DNA from: JBNJEL01 sp051745835
Lineage (GTDB): Bacteria > Bacillota > Halanaerobiia > Halobacteroidales > Acetohalobiaceae
Length of the DNA: 29,124 nucleotides
Reading direction: 5' to 3'
Assembly: GCA_051745835.1 (NCBI GenBank)
Contig: JBNJEL010000010.1
Span: forward strand, 1-29,124
In this document: positions 24,718 to 29,124 of the stretch, piece by piece
Numbering within the stretch: the first letter of the stretch is position 1
Layout: each line of letters begins with the position of its first letter
Translations under genes and position numbers: made by a program
Notes under the pieces: generated by a model
Seen by the model: only the letters and a program-made list of their open reading frames with translations
Database searches by the model: none
Told to the model about the DNA's origin: nothing

Positions 24718-26247
24718 ATGAATTTAAAACCAGAAGAGATAACTTCGATTATTAAAGATCAGATCGAAGGTTATGAGAAAGAGTTAGAGACAGCAAGTGT
24801 TGGTACTGTTTTAAGTGTAGGTGACGGTATTTCACAAATCTATGGTTTAGAAGATGCCATGGCTGGTGAACTTCTAAAGTTTTCTAGTGAAGTTTATGGT
24901 ATGGCTTTAAACTTAGAAGAAGATAGTATTGGTTGTGTAATCTTAGGTGACGAAAAAGAGATTGAAGAAGGAGATAGCGTAGAACGAACTGGTGAACTTG
25001 TTAGTGTACCAGTTGGCGATGAAATGGTTGGTCGCGTTGTAGATTCTTTAGGTCAGCCAATTGATGGTAAAGGTCCAATTAATACCGATAAGCAGCGTCC
25101 AGTTGAATCTAAAGCACCGGGCGTGGTAGATCGAACTCCTGTAAAAGAACCGCTACAGACAGGACTTAAAGCTGTTGACTCCTTAGTACCGATCGGACGA
25201 GGACAGCGAGAATTAATTATCGGTGATCGTCAGACTGGTAAGACATCTATTGGTATTGATACGATTATTAATCAGCGTGATAAGGATGTTATCTGTATCT
25301 ATGTTGCTATTGGGCAGAAAGCATCAACTGTTGCTCAAGTAGTAAATAGATTAGAAGATAATGATGCGATGGATCATACGATTGTTGTTGCCGCAAATGC
25401 CAGTGATCCGGCCCCATTACAGTATATTGCACCTTATGCCGGTTGTGCAATGGGTGAAGAGTTTATGCATGATGGTAAAGATGTATTAGTTATCTATGAT
25501 GATCTATCTAAGCACGCGGTAGCTTATCGAGAAATGTCTTTATTATTACGTAGACCACCGGGACGAGAAGCTTATCCAGGTGATGTATTCTATTTACATT
25601 CTCGTCTATTAGAGCGAGCTGCTAAATTAAATGACGATTTAGGTGGAGGTTCTTTAACTGCTTTACCGATTATCGAAACGCAAGCTGGTGACGTTTCAGC
25701 TTATATTCCAACTAACGTTATCTCTATTACTGACGGACAGATCTATTTAGAGAGTGAATTATTTAACTCTGGTGTAAGACCAGCGATTAATGTTGGTATC
25801 TCTGTATCTCGAGTAGGTGGAGATGCTCAAATTGATGCGATGAATGATGTAGCTGGTACTTTACGTTTAGATCTATCACAGTATCGAGAATTAGAAGCAT
25901 TTGCTCAGTTTGGTTCTGATCTTGATGAATCAACTCAGCAGAAATTAGCTCGTGGTGATAGAATAGTTGAAGTCTTAAAGCAGCCAGAAAATAATCCAAT
26001 GGAAGTTGAAGATCAGGTAGTTAGTATCTACGCTGTAACTAAAGGCTTTATGGATGATGTTGCTGTAGAGGATGTTAGTCGTTTCGAAGAAGAGTTATTA
26101 GATTTTGTGCATAGTAACTATTCTGAGATATCAGAGACTATTAAAGAGAGTGAAGAGTTAGATGAAGAGACTGAAGATAAGTTAGTTTCAGCTATTGAAG
26201 AGTTTCAAGATACTTTTATAGCTAGTGAGCAAGAAGAGACTGCTTAA
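24718..26247 (+). CDS. atpA: ATP synthase F1 subunit alpha
   Basis: A 509-residue subunit. The N-terminal beta barrel (about 25-95) is followed by the nucleotide domain with Walker A GDRQTGKT (169-176) and the arginine finger region [10 protein letters not shown] near residue 365, then a C-terminal helical domain. The alpha subunit binds nucleotide without hydrolysing it and lends the arginine finger to beta. The C-terminal 30 residues are very acidic (many Glu and Asp). The start ATG has GGGGTGA before it. Confidence 0.97.
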   Translation: MNLKPEEITSIIKDQIEGYEKELETASVGTVLSVGDGISQIYGLEDAMAGELLKFSSEVYGMALNLEEDSIGCVILGDEKEIEEGDSVERTGELVSVPVGDEMVGRVVDSLGQPIDGKGPINTDKQRPVESKAPGVVDRTPVKEPLQTGLKAVDSLVPIGRGQRELIIGDRQTGKTSIGIDTIINQRDKDVICIYVAIGQKASTVAQVVNRLEDNDAMDHTIVVAANASDPAPLQYIAPYAGCAMGEEFMHDGKDVLVIYDDLSKHAVAYREMSLLLRRPPGREAYPGDVFYLHSRLLERAAKLNDDLGGGSLTALPIIETQAGDVSAYIPTNVISITDGQIYLESELFNSGVRPAINVGISVSRVGGDAQIDAMNDVAGTLRLDLSQYRELEAFAQFGSDLDESTQQKLARGDRIVEVLKQPENNPMEVEDQVVSIYAVTKGFMDDVAVEDVSRFEEELLDFVHSNYSEISETIKESEELDEETEDKLVSAIEEFQDTFIASEQEETA

Positions 26248-26290
26248 TTATTTCCTTTAAGTTAGCTTATAAGGAAGTGAGGTGATCACT

Positions 26291-27163
26291 ATGCAAAGTA
26301 TGCGCGATATTAAGCGTCAAATAAATAGTGTAGAAAATACTAAGAAGATAACAAGAGCAATGAAGATGGTAGCTTCAGCTAAGTTAAAAGGAGCTCAAAA
26401 TAGAGCTGAAGATGCTAAGCCTTTCTTTAACACAACGTGTAAGACTTTACAGAATGCTCTAAGTCGAGTTAATGAAGATCTTCATCCTTTATTAGAGCAA
26501 AAAGATGAAGTAGATAAGGTTGGCTATATTGTTATAACCGGTGATCGAGGACTATGTGGTCCTTATAATACGCAGATTATCCGTAAAGTTGAAGAAGAAT
26601 TGGAGACGGCTGATTATATTAGCAGTCCAGATGATGCGGGTATGATTGCTATTGGTAAGAAGGCTAAAAGCTTCTTTGATCGAAATGAGCTTGAAGTTTT
26701 TTCTGAATATTTAGATCTTGATGATGAACCTGGACCTAGATTGGCTGAAGAGATAGCCAAAGAAGCAAGTGATTTATATCAAGATGGTGACTTAGATAGG
26801 GTTTATCTAATCTATACTCAGTTTAATTCGGTAATTAATCATGAAGTTAAGCAGATGCAGTTATTACCAGTAGAGACTGATGATCTATGTGAAGAAGAGA
26901 CTGAAAGTGAATATATCTATGAACCGTCTGCTAGTGAAGTGTTAGATGTAGTCTTACCAAAGTATCTACGTAATGTAATCTTTGGTGCTTTATTAGAGGC
27001 TAAAGCAAGTGAATTTGCAGCTCGAATGACAGCTATGGATTCAGCTACTGATAATGCTGAAGAGATGATTGGAGAATTAACTCGTACCTTTAACCGAGCA
27101 AGACAGGCTGAGATTACTCAGGAAATTTCTGAAATTGCTGCGGGAGCAGAAGCATTAGATTAA
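26291..27163 (+). CDS. atpG: ATP synthase F1 subunit gamma
   Basis: A 290-residue central shaft. The N-terminal helix SMRDIKRQINSVENTKKITRAMKMVASAKL is cut here to its key part: IKRQINS and TKKITRAMKMVA are the family signature. The central Rossmann-like part includes ITGDRGLCGPYN, and the C-terminal helix AARMTAMDSATDNAEEMI completes the coiled coil. The ATG at 26291 is preferred to a GTG at 26282 because GAGGTGA overlaps that GTG and is well placed for the ATG. An acidic stretch (about 200-212) forms an insertion relative to short gamma subunits. Confidence 0.95.
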   Translation: MQSMRDIKRQINSVENTKKITRAMKMVASAKLKGAQNRAEDAKPFFNTTCKTLQNALSRVNEDLHPLLEQKDEVDKVGYIVITGDRGLCGPYNTQIIRKVEEELETADYISSPDDAGMIAIGKKAKSFFDRNELEVFSEYLDLDDEPGPRLAEEIAKEASDLYQDGDLDRVYLIYTQFNSVINHEVKQMQLLPVETDDLCEEETESEYIYEPSASEVLDVVLPKYLRNVIFGALLEAKASEFAARMTAMDSATDNAEEMIGELTRTFNRARQAEITQEISEIAAGAEALD

Positions 27164-27170
27164 TTGATAG

Positions 27171-28616
<1,446 letters not shown>

Positions 28617-28617
28617 G

Positions 28618-29022
28618 ATGGCTAAGACCGTACAGGTTGATATCTTAACTGCAGAGCGCGTTGTCTATAGCGAAGAGGTAGAAATGGTAATTGTACCTGC
28701 TATAGATGGTGACTTAGGTATCCTACCTAATCACGCTCCGTTAATTACGGGATTAGATATAGGAGAGATTAAGATTAAACAGGATGGTAAGGAATATGAG
28801 ATCGCTACTAGTGGCGGTTTTATGGAAGTAAATCCTGATCAGATTAATATTTTAGCTGATACAGCAGAATTTCCCGATGAGATTGATGTAGATCGGGCTA
28901 AAGATGCTAAAGAACGAGCTGAAAGACGTTTGAATAGTAATGATTCTAAGATTAATGCAGCTCGAGCTGATATGGCTTTAAAACGAGCTATCAATAGAAT
29001 AAGAGTTGCCAAAGGAGAATAA
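28618..29022 (+). CDS. atpC: ATP synthase F1 subunit epsilon
   Basis: A 134-residue rotor subunit. The N-terminal beta sandwich (about 1-84) contains VDILTAERVVYSEEVEMV and GDLGILPNHAPLIT, the family signature; the C-terminal two-helix domain (about 88-134), which can inhibit ATP hydrolysis, is present. The ATG at 28618 is one base after the atpD stop, with GGAAGTGA before it; an overlapping GTG at 28609 is less likely. The stop codon lies inside the stem of the operon terminator. Confidence 0.95.
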   Translation: MAKTVQVDILTAERVVYSEEVEMVIVPAIDGDLGILPNHAPLITGLDIGEIKIKQDGKEYEIATSGGFMEVNPDQINILADTAEFPDEIDVDRAKDAKERAERRLNSNDSKINAARADMALKRAINRIRVAKGE

Positions 29023-29044
29023 GTTTTTCTTATTCTCCTTTTTT
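29011..29044 (+). terminator. Intrinsic terminator of the atp operon
   Basis: AAAGGAGAATAAG (29011-29023) pairs perfectly with CTTATTCTCCTTT (29029-29041), 13 bp around five T, and runs into TTTTTT. It includes the atpC stop codon. It is the strongest terminator of the window. Confidence 0.9.
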
Positions 29045-29092
29045 GTATTTTTTTATCTTTAAGGAGTAATTATATAGTAAGGAGGGGCTATA

Positions 29093-29124
29093 GTGAGTTC
29101 AGATGAAGATCGATCTCAAGAAGA
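29093..29124 (+). CDS. Start of a further gene (truncated by the window end)
   Basis: GTG at 29093 follows AAGGAGGGG with 5 spacer bases and reads M-S-S-D-E-D-R-S-Q-E before the window ends. The ribosome binding site is strong, so a gene start is likely, but ten residues do not allow identification. Confidence 0.5.
   Translation, partial: MSSDEDRSQE

Overview
This is a 29 kb stretch of low-GC, Leu-TTA-rich bacterial chromosome with every supported gene on the + strand. Gene content and order follow the conserved Firmicutes block argS - pyrG - fba - rho - rpmE - prfA - prmC - ywlC - ywlE - rpiB - upp - atp operon known from Bacillus. Three things point to an anaerobic, salt-adapted Firmicute such as Halanaerobiales: a three-gene 2-hydroxyacyl-CoA dehydratase-activase module, a Na+-type ATP synthase c subunit, and a general excess of Asp/Glu. 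The order-level placement is inference; no rRNA is present to settle it.

Left end (1-3500): two paralogous DUF2229-like Fe-S proteins flank a BadF/HgdC-type activase, followed by a UPF0756 membrane protein. Middle-left (3500-10720): a clear sigma-A promoter drives a YwiB-like protein and argS; then come pyrG, a secreted two-repeat protein, a Cys-rich protein, class II aldolase, a terminator, and a promoter with a CaCA antiporter. Middle (10745-15850): rho, rpmE, a DUF1385 protein, release factor 1 and its methylase PrmC, and a CBS-pair protein, separated by well-formed terminators and promoters. Middle-right (16066-21640): threonylcarbamoyl-AMP synthase, a phosphatase with a long coiled-coil insertion, RpiB, Upp, dCMP deaminase, a TagO/WecA-like sugar-phosphate transferase and UDP-GlcNAc 2-epimerase. 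Right end (21828-29022): the complete ATP synthase operon atpZ-atpI-atpB-atpE-atpF-atpH-atpA-atpG-atpD-atpC, ending in a strong terminator, then the first codons of another gene.

Functionally the window combines translation (ArgRS, L31, RF1, PrmC, threonylcarbamoyl-AMP synthase for tRNA t6A), nucleotide metabolism (CTP synthase, Upp, dCMP deaminase), central carbon metabolism (aldolase, RpiB), cell-surface polysaccharide initiation (TagO/WecA-like and WecB) and sodium-coupled energy conversion.

The most unusual points are: two genes (wecB and the CBS gene) whose conserved N-termini can only be reached from AUU or CUG-type start codons; a prfA leader in which a perfect Shine-Dalgarno lies 37 nt from the AUG, with a hairpin exactly filling the gap; a phosphatase split by about 80 residues of coiled coil; an atpE gene set apart inside the atp operon by a 14-bp perfect hairpin; and a 15-bp palindrome over the -10 box of the tsaC-type gene. 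No tRNA, rRNA, CRISPR array, insertion sequence or prophage was seen, and no gene-free stretch exceeds 300 bases.
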